Shown: positions 23,046 through 34,769 of the stretch, piece after piece | How positions within the stretch are numbered: the stretch's first letter is position 1 | Layout of the letters: each line of letters begins with the position of its first letter | NCBI GenBank assembly: GCA_002150815.3 | Contig: NDFF03000149.1 | Coordinates: forward strand, 119,186 to 183,185 | Reading direction: 5' to 3' | Length of the DNA: 64,000 nt | From: Grammothele lineata | Taxonomy: Eukaryota > Basidiomycota > Agaricomycetes > Polyporales > Polyporaceae | Notes under the pieces: generated by a model | Database searches by the model: none | Seen by the model: the letters and a program-made list of their open reading frames with translations, nothing else | Told to the model about the DNA's origin: nothing | Translations under genes and position numbers: made by a program

Positions 23046-24738
23046 GCCGCGGCGGCGAAGGGCGGGGAAAGGAGCCCGGGGGACGAGGTGGAAGAGCTCA
23101 AGCGAGCGGGAGGAAGAGGAGGGCGGCGGCAGAGAGGGGGAGAGAAGAGTCTGCCATGAGAGGCTCGAGGGCTGACTATAAGCGCAAGTGTGTCATCGAC
23201 GGCCGCGGAAAGCAGCGGCTGACCCGAGTCCGTCCCGGGCGGCGCCTGTGAGCATTACGTATGACGCCTCCCCTCGGCCGTCGTCATTGCCAGCGCTTCC
23301 CACCATTTCCCTCCGCTCCGTCTCTCGCCTCCTCCATAACATTCACTCTGCCCGCACGACTCGACTATGTTCCCTTAACACCCGCCTCGTGCATCACCCC
23401 CGCCTCCAGCAGCGTCCAGCAATACACTGCCTCCGGCGCCGTGGCACATCATCTCACACGTCGAGCTACGGCACTGCATCGTCGGACGGTCGGTCCTCGG
23501 ACCTGTTGTGGATAGCCGCGCATGTCGGATCCGCTTACTCAATGTTACTCACCCGACTTCATCCCCTACTCGACATCGCCGCATGGGGACATGGAGGCAC
23601 GCCCTGATCGTCAAGATGAGCCCTCGAGGGTTGCCTTGGCCCGCATACAACCGGGTGTGGCCCGACGGCGAGTGTCGAACGAGCATATACTTACACACAG
23701 CAGGCCGCCGTGTTCGAAATAGCTGTCCTATCACGTCGTCCCAGATCAACATGCAGTGAGAATCGCAGCCGCGAACAAGTGGAGACCTCGGAGTGCAGGC
23801 GTTCCGGAAACAATCGTTGAAGTGTCATGAAGAGGGTGTCGTACCGCATAACATACTGGCTACAGAACTAGCACCGCATATATGCATTCTCTGATGCATG
23901 GTCTGAACATGCGAATCATTCGAGGACTTTGGTTTCTGGCACCCTGCTACTTATGGGCATCATTTGAGCTTTATCACCATCACGAGATAGACGCGTACTT
24001 GCTCCCAATCCCGAAACACGTTCTGTCCTTTTTCCTGTGCACGCTACACCAATTTCATTCAGTGGTGATGGATGGTGTCTTATCAGAGCGCGGGCTGTCA
24101 AAAAGCCAACGTGACATACAGAATCGGAAGAGTAAGCTTCTAGCATTGCGTGGAAGTACACTTTGAGTGTGAGGGCTAGATGTTTAACCACACCTTTGAC
24201 AAAGAGCTTCGCCTGTCATCACCATTCGCGGGACCCGTAGTGCCCGACGGGCGCTTGTCTGTTTACCGGCAGGATGAATCGGCCCGATGCCGAAGATTGA
24301 TGAGCATAAGACGAGTGCACCATTTTGGGAGTTTCCCCTGGCTTACATCAGTGGATGCGTTCGAGACTTTTGGACGGAATAGGGAATGGCCAGGACCCGC
24401 AAGAGGCCGGTGCCGGAATCAAGGGGAAAGCGAGCGCAGCCATCATTTTCTCCCCTCACGACCCCCGACGTGTTGCGCGCGGACGAGACTCCTCAGCTGG
24501 CCAGCGTCGTCGGCGTTCCTTCCTTCTCTCGCGCCTTTGTGTGCTCTCGTAGTCTCTGCGTCTCCTTCCTCGTCTCTGTAACTGTCGCTCCTTAAGGCCT
24601 TATCGTACGCCTCATCCTCACCGCTACTTCCGCTGCGAGTACAGCGACCCTTGACTGCGCAAAGCAAACCTTCCTCTATCCCATTGCCGACGACACACGA
24701 CTATCCACGACGCCGACGCCGACACATCTCCGACGACC
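23046..24738. other. Divergent intergenic region
   Basis: About 1.7 kb between the flippase start (-) and the next gene (+). It holds the 5' flanks of both. A small ATG frame at 23882-24166 has no recognised feature; a frame beginning near 23188 has only a GTG start. No repeat or RNA gene was recognised. Confidence 0.4.
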
Positions 24739-25857
24739 ATGTCGCAGACTACAACGACGACCGTCGACGTCGCCCACGAGGTCCCTGCGGACCTCGCCTC
24801 CTTCTCGGCCATCGTGACCGCCGCGTTCCCCGACTCTGCCCGCTCGTCCGGCTCGCTCGAGAGCAACACCTCCCAGTCCACATCAGCCTCGAACTCAACT
24901 ACCCTCTCCGCGCCCTCACTCGACACCTCCCACTCCGCCTCCTCCGTCTCCTCCACCGCCCCCTCCACCCCGAACCGCTCGCCCTGCCCGTCCATCCTCA
25001 TCCGCTCCGACTCCACGCAAACCATCCCTCCCTCCCGCTCGGCCTCCAGCTCCGCCGCTTCCTCCCCAAGCATCACCTTCGCCCCGCTCCCCCGCATCGA
25101 GCCCCGCAAGCGCTCCGGCCCCCCGCGCCCCCTTGGGGTCGCCGCGCGCTCGCACCTCCTCCGCCACCGCCGGATGCTCAGGGAGCAGGGGCTCAACCCC
25201 GAGGACCACCCCTTCCCTGCGCACCAGTACCAGCAGTATCAGTACGGCCCTGGGTCTGGGGTCGCTGGGGGCCTGGGGGTGGACGACCCGTCCGGGGGGA
25301 TCGGGATCGGGATGGAGGACGGCCCGGTGGAGGTGCGCGAGGCGCAGCCGGGCGTGGACGCGGCGGAGGAGGAGGCGGCGAGGAGGAGGCGCGGGAGAAA
25401 TGACCCCGCGGAGGACGCGCTGATCTCGCTTGGGAGGCTCGTGAAGGGTGCGGGCAAGACGCTGTGGAAGAGCTTGTCTATGCGGGATATGCGGGAGAAG
25501 GAGCATGCTCAGGCTGTTGTGCCCTCGTCGGCGTCTCCTGCGGACAAGCCGGACGGCGCGCGGCGGAGCGGCTCGCTCAAGGGTCGTACGCTATCGGAAC
25601 CGCGGCCACCTGCGGGGCATTTGTTCAACGACCCCGACGAGGGCAGCGGTGGAGGCGGCTCTGGGGAGGGCGGCGTGTGGGAGGAGGAGGTCGAACCGGA
25701 TTCGTGGAAGAAGCTTCTTTCAGGCACGACGCAGCTCACAGAAGAACCGGCGTCGATCGTCGACGCTCCCGCCACAACTGTAATCGCAGCTGAGCCCACG
25801 CCGTCGCGGACGGGCTCGCTGCGCAAGACGTCGACAGTGCACGCGGGGAAGCGATGA
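24739..25857 (+). CDS. Hypothetical low-complexity protein (372 aa)
   Basis: A single uninterrupted frame with a good ATG and strong coding bias. The N-terminal third (residues about 30-115) is Ser/Thr/Pro-rich. A basic segment follows (EPRKRSGPPRP, about 122-132), then an Arg/Glu-rich segment and one short conserved-looking amphipathic block (LISLGRLVKGAGKTLWKSL, about residues 229-247). The tail is Ser/Gly/Glu-rich. There is no signal peptide, membrane helix or known domain. It appears intrinsically disordered with one possible short functional helix. The absence of introns and the length of the frame argue that it is real. Confidence 0.65.
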   Translation: MSQTTTTTVDVAHEVPADLASFSAIVTAAFPDSARSSGSLESNTSQSTSASNSTTLSAPSLDTSHSASSVSSTAPSTPNRSPCPSILIRSDSTQTIPPSRSASSSAASSPSITFAPLPRIEPRKRSGPPRPLGVAARSHLLRHRRMLREQGLNPEDHPFPAHQYQQYQYGPGSGVAGGLGVDDPSGGIGIGMEDGPVEVREAQPGVDAAEEEAARRRRGRNDPAEDALISLGRLVKGAGKTLWKSLSMRDMREKEHAQAVVPSSASPADKPDGARRSGSLKGRTLSEPRPPAGHLFNDPDEGSGGGGSGEGGVWEEEVEPDSWKKLLSGTTQLTEEPASIVDAPATTVIAAEPTPSRTGSLRKTSTVHAGKR

Positions 25858-27019
25858 GACAGTCGAAGACCCGGCATATGTTTAACTTAATAGCTCTCGC
25901 TCTCCCGCTCTGGCATACCCCGCGCGTGCGCACCCTCCCCTTCGTCTTTCTCTCCCTCTTTCTCTTCCTCTCGTCTCCCCGTTCTCGCATCACGCTCTTC
26001 TTACTACGTGTCCCGCTCTATCCACCCCACGCCCACAGGCACGCCCTCGCTCTCGGACACCCCTCGAAACGCACACCACTATAATCATCATCATCATGAC
26101 GACGCCGCCCACGCGCTCGCGACGCCCCCGCTCATGCTCGACGAACCGTTACGTTACGTTTCGGCGAGGACCCATCCGCGTCCATTCATCAGCATTCATC
26201 ACCCCCCACCCTTCCCCTCCTCCTTTTTATATTCGCCTCTGGGACGGCGATCCCGGGCGCGCTGCTCTCGGTTTAGAGCCTCTTTTAATCACCCCTCGCA
26301 TACTTAGGACTTAGTACTTAGTGCTTTACGTGCATCGTCGCCGTCGACGCCGACATCGTCTCTCCATCTCCGTCTCCGTCTTGAATAGGGCGCGGCGCCG
26401 CGCGCGCCGGGTCGGGTTACCTCCACGGAGTCAGCTAGTTACTGCAAAGCCTGTATAATGCACTGCACATACCCGCACACGTTCGTTCGAGCAACACATT
26501 CTTATCTCTGGGCGGTGTGCGCGCGCATATATTCAGCTATTCAATAGAAGGTTAGTCCCTTCGCTGTACCCTGAACAGCAACCTCTAACCGCCGAGCGTA
26601 ATTGCTTTCGATGCGGTTGAGCCTGACTATAGCTTGTAGGTCGTAGAAGCCCTTGATCGATTCGATCCACTTTGTTCCAATACCTGATCCTCGTCGAAGA
26701 CCAACGTACAAGCGAATTATGTTTCGTTTCTCTGCAAGAATCTTGCTGACGTCTTCATACGTATACCAGCGCTCGTGGCGGGAGCTTCTGTTAGGCTATA
26801 ATCACCTCTTCGGTGGCTTCGTGGGAACCACTCGTGGCACGAAGGAATACGAGCTCGTACGCAATCCATTCGTTCGTCCGTACACTACACTCGAGCACTA
26901 CTGCTATAGACACTACCGGCTGAGAAATGTCTGGCAGATTTACGTCGGAGGCACGCAAAACATCCTATAGAAACCCCTCGGGCCACCTCTCCCGCAACGT
27001 TCTACACGTCCAGCCAAGC
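25858..27019. other. Intergenic region, no gene recognised
   Basis: C/T-rich tracts follow the preceding gene (about 25900-26250), probably its 3' UTR. Further right a 105-codon frame (26653-26970) has no recognised motif. No RNA gene identified. Confidence 0.35.
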
Positions 27020-28085
27020 CTAGAATCCGGCCCACCGGAAAGTATCAAACATACCTTCAATCGCGTTGATGAGGACCTCGTCACGGGGGGCGCGCCACAT
27101 CTCGTCAAGGACGGTCGACCACCCGGGAACGGATAGGGCACTGTTGCCGTGCATCCGCGCGTATTCCCAGTAGTCGGGAAACGCCCCTGCGCACGCCCAG
27201 TCGATGACGCCCTTGAGCTCTCCATCGTCTGTGACGATGATGTTCTCGGGCAGGAGACGACCGTGGGCGAAGCAGATCTTGGTCGAGGGGCGGCGGAGGG
27301 GAGCGAGGGCTTGTTGAGATTGCTCCAGAGTGAGTTTACTGCACGAACTATGAATCTCCGCAAGGGCGTTGACGAACTCGTCGTTCGACGCGTAGCCGGT
27401 TTTGAGCCGATACCATATGGACCCAAATTCGTAGTGATTGAACGGCATGCCGGTTATCGACCCGATTTTCGAGAACTCCCGGCTAGCGAGACGGTCCGTG
27501 AAAACACGGAGCTGCTGGCCGAGCACTCGGAGCTGGTCGTGGGTAAGTCTGCGGATGACGTCGCTGAGCTTCTTTCCCTCGACGCGCGACATGCAGAAAC
27601 ACCAAACACCGGTTTCCTCTATAGCGGCACGCATTACTGGCATCGCGCCCTGAATAGTGGTCTCCCCTTTCAGGACTCGAAGTTTATGCAAGTCCACCCT
27701 GCGAAGCAAACAATGGGCATACGTCAAGAACCGGTAACTGTCAGAGGTAACGAGAGGCAATCGGTACGCACCTCGATTCATAGTCGAGAGACCCAGGGTG
27801 CCAGAATATTTTGGGAACGAACTCCGGAATGAGTTCGTAGGCCAACTTCTGGCAGATGACTTCCTCTGCGAGATCGGCGTACTTGAATTTAACGACTGAG
27901 TTAGGTGGAGTGTCAGATACTGCCACATAGTTGACAGATTCGGGGACGGGGTTCTCGTCGGTGTGTTTAGGCGGCCAGAGAAGGGTTTCCTCGCCCCCGG
28001 AGGAGCGCCTTTTCACTTCCGCTACAAGTTCTTGGTAGGTGATCGATGGAGTGATAGGCAATGAGACCTGCTGGATGGAAGACAT
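27020..28085 (-). CDS. APH-fold phosphotransferase-like protein, HGD altered
   Basis: Two exons. ATG at 28085 runs to a donor at about 27771 (short intron GTGCGTACC...CTGACAG), then a second exon to the stop at 27020. The order of elements matches fungal aminoglycoside-phosphotransferase-fold proteins (PF01636). There is an N-lobe start (SVVKFKYADLAEEVICQKLAYELIP split into NSVVKFKYADLAEE and YELIPEFVPKIFW), a middle helix region (VEGKKLSDVIRRL), the catalytic-loop region (CFAHGRLLPENI, about 27250) and the metal-binding block (KGVIDWACAGAFPDYWEYAR). The usual HGDLxxxN loop reads HGRLLPEN: the catalytic Asp is Arg, while the Asn and the later Asp persist. It is probably catalytically dead or altered. 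Substrates of this family in mushrooms are mostly unknown. Confidence 0.75.
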
Positions 28086-29301
28086 GGCGTGGATGCAACA
28101 GCAAAACAAGTAGAAGCGATGGTGTATCAAGGACCTGGGGCTTGAAGCCTGAAGTTCGAGACCTCAGGTAGGGCGGACCGACCAGTCCCATTATATCATC
28201 TGCCTTCTATTTGTCCTTATTTGTACGCCGGCAACCTCCGGCTCGTCGAGGTGGCGACTCGGAGTCAAGAGGAAACAAGTTGTTGCCTCAAACGTCTCGT
28301 TCTTTGTAGTTGCAATCCTTTCAAACCGTTCGTTCTTCTCCTGGGAACTGTAGCCCTCAATCGGTGGCGTCGTGGGAGCGAGAGCTCCTGTGGCGTGGTG
28401 ACTGACGGCTAATCGCCCAGCACTGAGATCCGCTACCATGCGCCGAAGCCTACCATGTCGGGGTTGCTAATGAAGTCCTACTGCGTTTGCATCGAACGAC
28501 TGCTTTTTGCTCTCTCTCACGGACGTGAGATGATACGTTCATTCTCCGTGGAATCTCCCGTTGTCATGATTAGAATCGGATCTTCGTCTTATTGTTAGGA
28601 TTTCCGAGGACCCTTGCCGGACCCACCCTTCGCTGAGTCCTTTCTCAACATCACCATCTTGCGCTACCTAACTGAGATTGTTTTGTGATCGTGACTCATA
28701 GGTCGCCAGTTACGGCCTTGACTACGCGATATTTTGCAGGATGTTGAACTGCAATACGCTCTCGCGATGAGCCGGACGCGTGACTACCGTTTCCCACTAC
28801 CAGCACATCTCGCGAAACAACTCCAAATGGTATCTGGCACGCATACCATTCGCGGTTTGGGACTGTGGCGAATGTCCTTGCCGTAGAGTACATAAATTGG
28901 CCGCACATCTTGACGTCTGGCAGCACTACCGCCCTCTGCTCTCTGCCCTTACACCTTCCGATTAGTACCGCGTTGCTCTCGAGTCCCGACGCTCTTGATT
29001 CGTCTCGCATCTCTTTCCGGATTCTCTGATCCGTCGGGCAAATCTGTGGCATCTGCATACGGCGTCTGCTGAAGGCTTGTATTCATTCTCTCGAATCATT
29101 AACCTCGCGGTGAGCGCGGACAGTACACTCCAATTCTACCTTCGATCTGACCTCACGAACGAATGTCTAGAAACCAAGTCTTTGAAACCGCAACCGCTCC
29201 AGGTCTTCTACATGACTTTGACGGCTGAGAATTGGGAATATACAACGTCTGGTATGTGCTCGTAGGTCTCGGGCCGTACGCCCAGGTCGCAACTTGGTGG
29301 A
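28086..29301. other. Intergenic region, no gene recognised
   Basis: Minus-strand frames at 28191-28439 and 28696-29058 and a plus-strand frame at 29077-29265 show no recognised domain. The 28696-29058 frame is ATG-initiated (120 codons) and could be a small gene, but nothing else supports it. Confidence 0.3.
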
Positions 29302-29934
29302 ATGTCACTCATACTCTCTCCGAATCTGCCCTCAACAGTGGAGAACGATGCTGTGAATACAGCTTGCAGCATTGTGACCTACATCGACATACCCAGGGAT
29401 GGTAATTCAGCTGATACAGAACCTGAGAGAATTCGCCTAGGTGTTCACAATCGCCCTCCTGTCCGGAACTCCGATGGCGTCATTACGTCTCAAGGTCACT
29501 GTTTCCTCTACTGGAGGCACCACTTCTGGCATCTGGCCCATATGGGTATGGGAATCTACAAACTCATCCATCTCGTTGGAGAACCGGGAAACTGGACGTT
29601 GCGAATCGAAGAGAACAGGCCAATCATGGTCGACCATTTCAAACAGAGACCAGGTGGCGACCAGCGCACTTCCTCTTTCGTCGGCTCCTACACATTCGGG
29701 GAGAGAGAGCGAATCGTCGACCTTGCGAAGAAGATTAATTTCGATGCCAAGGATACTGGTGGTTTGAACTGCAGGATTTGGATGCGTGATCTACTCAACA
29801 AGATGGTTTTAGAGGGCTTAATTCCCGCTAGAGTATACACGCATGTCTGGAACGACGTCCAAGCACCTGCGGTCACGCTCCCTGGCCCGACTGCTGCGGC
29901 ACAAGCTCCGGCGACTGACCGTCCTACTGCTTGA
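29302..29934 (+). CDS. Hypothetical protein, possibly DUF7770-like
   Basis: A 210-codon ATG-initiated frame without introns. The body contains IRLGVHN, a His/Trp-rich centre (FLYWRHHFWHLAHMGMGIY) and a C-terminal block TGGLNCRIWMRDLL. This order resembles the fungal DUF7770 family as I remember it (a short beta-rich N-half, then GxxCRxW and a helical 'L...G.I' end), but I cannot verify the match. The C-terminal 25 residues are Ala/Pro-rich. There is no signal peptide or membrane helix. Function unknown. Upstream exons may exist. Confidence 0.5.
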   Translation: MSLILSPNLPSTVENDAVNTACSIVTYIDIPRDGNSADTEPERIRLGVHNRPPVRNSDGVITSQGHCFLYWRHHFWHLAHMGMGIYKLIHLVGEPGNWTLRIEENRPIMVDHFKQRPGGDQRTSSFVGSYTFGERERIVDLAKKINFDAKDTGGLNCRIWMRDLLNKMVLEGLIPARVYTHVWNDVQAPAVTLPGPTAAAQAPATDRPTA

Positions 29935-30689
29935 GCTCCTATCCCCTGGAAATTCCCGCCCACAGTTATTGAGCTAGCTCCACGAGGGGACCGTAGCTCC
30001 GGGTCGACGATCCGTCATGGTCTATACTATTCGTAGGTTGTCGATCCGGAGTTCAAGCTCACGGCTACCGTGCTAGTAGTTTCCTCCTTGGGGCGCCTCT
30101 GTATCATTGCTGAGGTCGTCTAGAGAGCATTATCTGTGCTTGAAGACGTGGGGAAGCGATCGATGATATGTTTTCCATGTATTACCCTGTTTCGTACAAA
30201 TACATCCTTGCTCTCTCGACCGTATGCACGTTTATTGGCGCTCGAATCCACTACACTCGAAATTCGTGAGACTGAAGTCGGGACGGGGATATTCTTGACA
30301 ATCCTGTTGTACTGTATACTCGCCATATCTCGCGCTCCTCGCGCTTTTACCCTCATACTACCACCATGTCCACCCGCTCGGGCCCTTTCCTCGTGATTAG
30401 CTAGTCTCTGTGTATAGGGTACAAAAGCGATTATCGGGTTCCCGCCCAACCACCGTCGGCCACCTCCAACCTTCAAATCCCTCTTATTGTTTTTAACAGG
30501 TATTTCTCCTAGAGATAGCTTCGAAGGCGCCTTAATCTCCGCTCAAACTTGGAACTTGAAGGGTAGCGGCTCAGCACTGTTTTCAACGTTAAGTGCAAGA
30601 TAATTAATACTCTTACTTCGCAATCGTCTCTCTTTCTGACTTGTATACCAGTCAGCCTGTCGTAAGCGAAGTCGAAGATATGTTAAACT
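29935..30689. other. Intergenic region, no gene recognised
   Basis: Short overlapping frames only. It leads into the kinase-like remnant at 30.7 kb. Confidence 0.35.
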
Positions 30690-30840
30690 GCGTGTGAGTG
30701 GCAAACCCCGCACTGGCAGTGCATCCTCATACGAGGCCTTGCGTAAGCTGGCGGAAATTATGTCCTGTCTACTACCGCCTTCATCATCCGCGATTCCGTT
30801 TGTCGACGTGTACGATCGATATCTTATAAATATCATTCCG
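30690..30840 (+). pseudogene. Remnant of kinase-like family (C-terminal end)
   Basis: The translated stretch SSYEALRKLAEIMSCLLPP followed by AIPFV matches the terminal exon of copies C-E (HAYEALRKLADIV...PP...AIPPV). The rest of the gene is absent, and the sequence immediately upstream does not continue the homology. It is a truncated sixth copy at the left edge of the C-D-E cluster. Confidence 0.6.
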
Positions 30841-31526
30841 GTCTTGTCGCTCAACTTACATCGTGGCGGTGTGAATCGCTGCTCGTTAACCATATTATCA
30901 TGACTGCAGCCTCTCCGAGTCCTGTACTAGGAGGCATAGTTCTTCACGTCAGCTACAAGTAAGCTACTTATATTGAAACTGAGAACTTCACCGACCTGTT
31001 GATAACAATCTCCGCTTTCGCGTCTCGGCGGGGGATATGTGGTTGATATCCGTTTTGGTCGTGAGTAAGTAATGCGGCGCCACAGTGAGAACCATCGCAC
31101 GAAGATATAGGCGGCAATAAAAATCTTCGGACAAGGTGAGACTCCGCTGATGATTTGGCGCGCTTCCTGACTTCGTTCAAGGAACGAGAAATTTTACACC
31201 ATCCTGGGTGGACTTCTAGGACATTTGGGATCCTCGAGGTAACCGCGCCTGTGTCCGAGATAGCCCACTGGCAGTGGATGGGCGCTCCGTGCTTACGCTT
31301 GAGGCCCAAATGCGACCTAAATGACTCCCTGTGAGTTGGGTTCACCAAATGGGGGAGCCTGCGTGTTCTGCGTAGGGCGGAGGATATTTGGTTTGAAGAT
31401 TTCCAACGCAGTCGGGGGCCCGTGGGGTGGACCACTCACCTTCCTCAACGTGATGCCGCATCACAACGGGCAAACTTCCCGTTCAAGCAACGATGCCGAG
31501 TGCCGCCGCTCGAGCTGCCAGACTCC

Positions 31527-31651
31527 GTGGCGGTGTTGGTCGCGCCTCACGCACGCGTCGCGATCCGCGCCCAGACAAGCGCCGACGCCTGAATTCGAAC
31601 CGTCATCCGCCCCTTCGCCCGCGTCCCCCGCTCACCCTCCACCTGAAGACT
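31527..31651 (+). repeat. Duplicated 5' flank of kinase-like C
   Basis: The 125 bp directly before the ATG of copy C is closely similar to the flank before copy D. Shared landmarks are GTGGCGGTGTTGGTCGCGCC, CACGCGTCGCGATCC, ACAAGCGCCGACGCC and AATTCGAACCG. The frames are interrupted in C, so it is non-coding and probably promoter/5' UTR. Confidence 0.75.
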
Positions 31652-33132
31652 ATGCCCTATTCCTCTAAGATATTATTCGCAGCTTCTGTGTTATCTGCAG
31701 GCGCTGGTGTATTCATTGCATCATGTTACCCAGGACTCTTCTCGCTCCCGCGGGGTCCTCAGCAACCTCATCAGCCGTCAGACGGGGGTGGCGGTATTAC
31801 AAGCAAAGCAGGATACGAACAGATCCGGAAGAATGTACGTGCGCAAAACTACAGAAGATCAAAAATGCTACTAACGCCGTGCAACTTAGATGCCTGCTGA
31901 TCTCCCTAGTTGGCGTAAAGCTGCCGAAAAGAGCGAGGACGAGCGGCATTGGGAACCCTTGCGCGGTTTCTTCAAATCGCGAGGCTACACTCTCTGGAAC
32001 CTTGCGCGACTATGCCTCCAAGTCCCGCCGAATGACAAAGTTGTAAACCCAGCGGGGTTTGGGTATGCCCACCTTCGTCATGGTTGGGAGTCGCGAAGCT
32101 TTTCTGATCTACACGAATTCTCGTGCCCGGTACGTCCTGACACAGCTGTTTGTCGCTTGACAATCTCATGTTCTCCTGCAGAGCCCATTATGCTGGGCAG
32201 CTCGCACTACAGATGGTCGTGACGTGATTATACGTCCACTCGCCATGGGGTCTAGAGACCGAGAGCACATTGAGATCTTGCAGCTGATAGGGCAAGCACA
32301 TTACGCCACGACGAATACAAACCATACGCTTCCCCTGCTTGACCTAATTGATTTCGAAGATATCACATATGGTGTGTTTCCTAAGGTTGGATTCAGTTGT
32401 CGCAACATCAATATTCCTATATATAAAAACTCTGTGGGAGACGTGGTGGATGTACTGTTGCAGTGCATCGAGGTTGGTTAGCAATTCATCGCGCCCGCTC
32501 GAGGTCATCTGATATATCTCTACAGGCCCTGACATTCCTACACTACGTGGGAGTGGCTCATAGGGTGGGTCATGTTCCTTTCATCGTCCGCCATCGGTCG
32601 TAACGTTGGGTTCTATACATTGCAGGACGCGTTCATCGACAATTTCTTGATACAGTACTACCCTCAATCTCTGGACGTGGATGCTGTCCCCCGAGTGACG
32701 CGACCTCGGGTATACCTCACAGACTTTGAAGCAGCGATCTACTTTCCGGACGACCTGGCTCCGGAAAAGCGCGTATGTTGCGGCAATCCTTCCGGCGGGT
32801 CAATTCCTAACGACCCTACTCGCTATACGCGACCGGTGCCGCCTGAGGTCTCGTCGGGCAAGCCTTACTGTCCTTTCAAGCTGGACGTCTGGCAGCTCGC
32901 ATCCAGCTTCGCCCAGTTTAAGGTACTTAGTCGTGGCATTTAGCGGCGGCCCGTTTACTAATCATTATTTCAGTCTACTTCCGTAGAGATCGATGCTATA
33001 GTAGAATGGATGCGCGAACCAGACCCTGCTCAGCGCCCTCACGCCCACGAGGCTCTGCGTAAGCTGGCAGACGTAGTTGCGTCTATTCCGTCGCAATCCC
33101 TAGCGGTCCCCCCTGCAGTGGCTACCAATTGA
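31652..33132 (+). CDS. Kinase-like membrane-anchored protein, paralogue C
   Basis: Exon 1 (31652-31834) encodes an anchor helix (KILFAASVLSAGAGVFIAS) and a Gln/Pro/Gly linker ending EQIRKN. Exon 2 starts at 31890 (LPSWRKAAEKSEDE, LRGFFKSRGYTLW). The N-lobe exon (about 32180-32474) has DGRDVIIRPLAMG and LIDFEDITYGVFP. A tiny exon ends GVAHR. The C-lobe exon (from about 32627) has DAFIDN, TDFEAAIYFP, PPEVSSG and DVWQL. The terminal exon has EWMREPDP and RPHAHEAL, to TGA at 33130-33132. All introns are GT-AG and all exons open. Kinase landmarks HRD...N, PPE and DVWQL are kept, but the beta-3 Lys is Arg and DFG is DFE. The protein is membrane-tethered by inference; activity unknown. Confidence 0.8.
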
Positions 33133-33619
33133 TTATACCTGCTCTCCAATCCGTTCAGGGAAGATGAGGGTTAGAATACGTTGCAGTTGTATTGACCCAC
33201 GACTAGCAGTGTTCAGAATCGAGAGCGTGTTGCACTTTTCTATTGACTGGCTCGAAACGTTCAGGCTCCGACGGAAACTCCGTCAAGGCCAGATATTCTG
33301 AATTTTTGTTGTGAGAACGCAGTCGTTGACGGAAGCGTTCCGTGGGCGCTGACGAGTCAGATCCCCGTTGCCTCTCTGGGGTGTCCTTCAAGAATCAACC
33401 GGTCCCACAGGTTTGGATTCGTCACACCGTACGAGCTTCTGGGCTTGTTGTGCTCTGGAACGTGGATCAGCGCGGGATCAGATATGCCTTCTACATCCCT
33501 CACGGTAATCGAGTCACGTCTTGCATCGGTCTGGTTTAGGCCCGGGCTGCATCACCTCCCGGCGGAACGCTCATTGGGCCAGAGCGGCCCTGAATCCACA
33601 TACTGGGCGATGGCGCAGG
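33133..33619. other. Intergenic region
   Basis: Lies between kinase-like C and small gene 1. No gene recognised. It ends in a TATA element at 33620. Confidence 0.4.
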
Positions 33620-33626
33620 TATAAAA
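33620..33626 (+). promoter_or_regulatory. TATA box of small gene 1
   Basis: TATAAAA about 75 nt upstream of the ATG at 33701. The paralogue at 39.3 kb has TATAAAG at the same distance (39199-39205). Confidence 0.6.
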
Positions 33627-33700
33627 GTGCTACAGACTATGCCGCTCTCTTCTCAGCGGACCACCGGTTTGCTTTTCTCCTAGCGCACCTGCTACTTACC

Positions 33701-34272
33701 ATGGTCTGTGCCAATAGTTTCATTGCCGCAGACCACGACCTCACGTCTCATGCTAGGCACCGAAATTCCCCGGAATGTCGAGCTACTATCCTCCTATCAA
33801 GCTAGTGGTATGCTTCTTTCGAACTTGCGCTCATTATGTATGCACTGAATGATCATCAATATTAGGGCGACCGCTACGGCGTCACAGACAGCGGGAGAAT
33901 CTACGTTGGATTACTGATAGAAACCATGGAGTCTGTGGATGGCGTACGTTGACACACCTAACCTCTCCTCAACCTCCTGCGGATGCTGACGTATCCATCA
34001 ACTCTTGACTTTGTTTAGGTACGCTACCAACTATTGTTTATAGACGAAAAGAGCTGTTGGTTCAAGCAAGAAGAGTGTACTAAAACAGAGTGAGTGGCGT
34101 CCCAGGCCATCCCCTTTATTCTCGTCATCTATTGGTCTCTTACGACGAGTCGGCCTATAGTGTAGATGCAACCACGTCGCCTCCTCGGGGAGGCAGTCCT
34201 GTAGTAAATGTACTTCGGGATAGCCAGAGCCCTCAGGACCCACCCCCGAACACGATGCCTACTAGGAAGTGA
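33701..34272 (+). CDS. Small conserved protein, paralogue 1 (104 aa, 5 exons)
   Basis: Exons: 33701-33703 (ATG only), 33757-33807, 33866-33943, 34019-34089, 34161-34272. The model rests on alignment with a second copy at 39.3 kb, which has the same intron positions and phases and identical or near-identical exon sizes (51/48, 78/78, 71/71, 112/112). Readable blocks are FPGMSSYYPP, SGRIYVGLLIETMES, WFKQEECTKTE and a Pro-rich tail ending PPPNTMPTRK. There is no signal peptide or membrane helix, and the family was not recognised. Conservation of reading frame between two diverged copies argues for a real protein. It follows kinase-like copy C on the same strand about 0.6 kb downstream. A function linked to the kinase-like genes is only a guess. 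Confidence 0.7.
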
Positions 34273-34769
34273 GGCGTCACTCCAGACAGGTGCTACAGAG
34301 ACCGAAGGGATTCCGAGTATTCGTTGCTCTCTTTGTATAAGATGCTTATTATCCCAACTACGAAACGTGTTTGAAGCCTTCGTTTGAGCAGCTGAGCCCA
34401 CACCTGTCTGACCTACTATCCAATGAACGCAGCGGGTTTATCGTACGATCGTGATGGCAGTGATTTCTAGCTAGTACGAAAGCTGAAGGGTTCGAAGATC
34501 TCGTGGGAGGCTCCCACCGCTCAGAAATCTGCACATCCACCTCCATCGCGTGGTGTTTGTGAGGCACCGAGTGTTGCTCCAGTGCTTCTAGCGTATTAGG
34601 ATGCCGGAGTTGCAGTGGTGGGCGCAGAATCCCTTCTCTCACGTCGCCGAATATGATGTGTATACAGTATGACTCTTGCTTCGTATACACGGCATGCAGC
34701 CGGAATGACTGTCATAGAATGTAAGCCAAGACACTACCATCGAGAGCGAGAACAAGAACGAAGACATGC
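34273..34769. repeat. Diverged segmental duplication of 39.9-40.35 kb
   Basis: The sequence downstream of small gene 1 is recognisably similar to that downstream of small gene 2. Examples are the CTTCTAGCGT...TAGGATG stretch near 34585 and 40175, the GACTGTCATAGAATGTAAG stretch near 34705 and 40290, and CGA(G/T)AGCGAGAACAAGAA near 34741 and 40329. It extends the duplicated block beyond the genes. Confidence 0.65.

Noticed and set aside
23188..23607. 139-codon plus-strand frame upstream of the flippase
   Set aside because: Begins with GTG, is low-complexity Ser/Arg/Pro, and lies in the expected divergent promoter region.
34358..34690. Minus-strand frames shared by the duplicated segments (also 40017-40436)
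   Set aside because: Nucleotide similarity between copies is real, but the reading frame is not maintained, so it is duplicated non-coding DNA.
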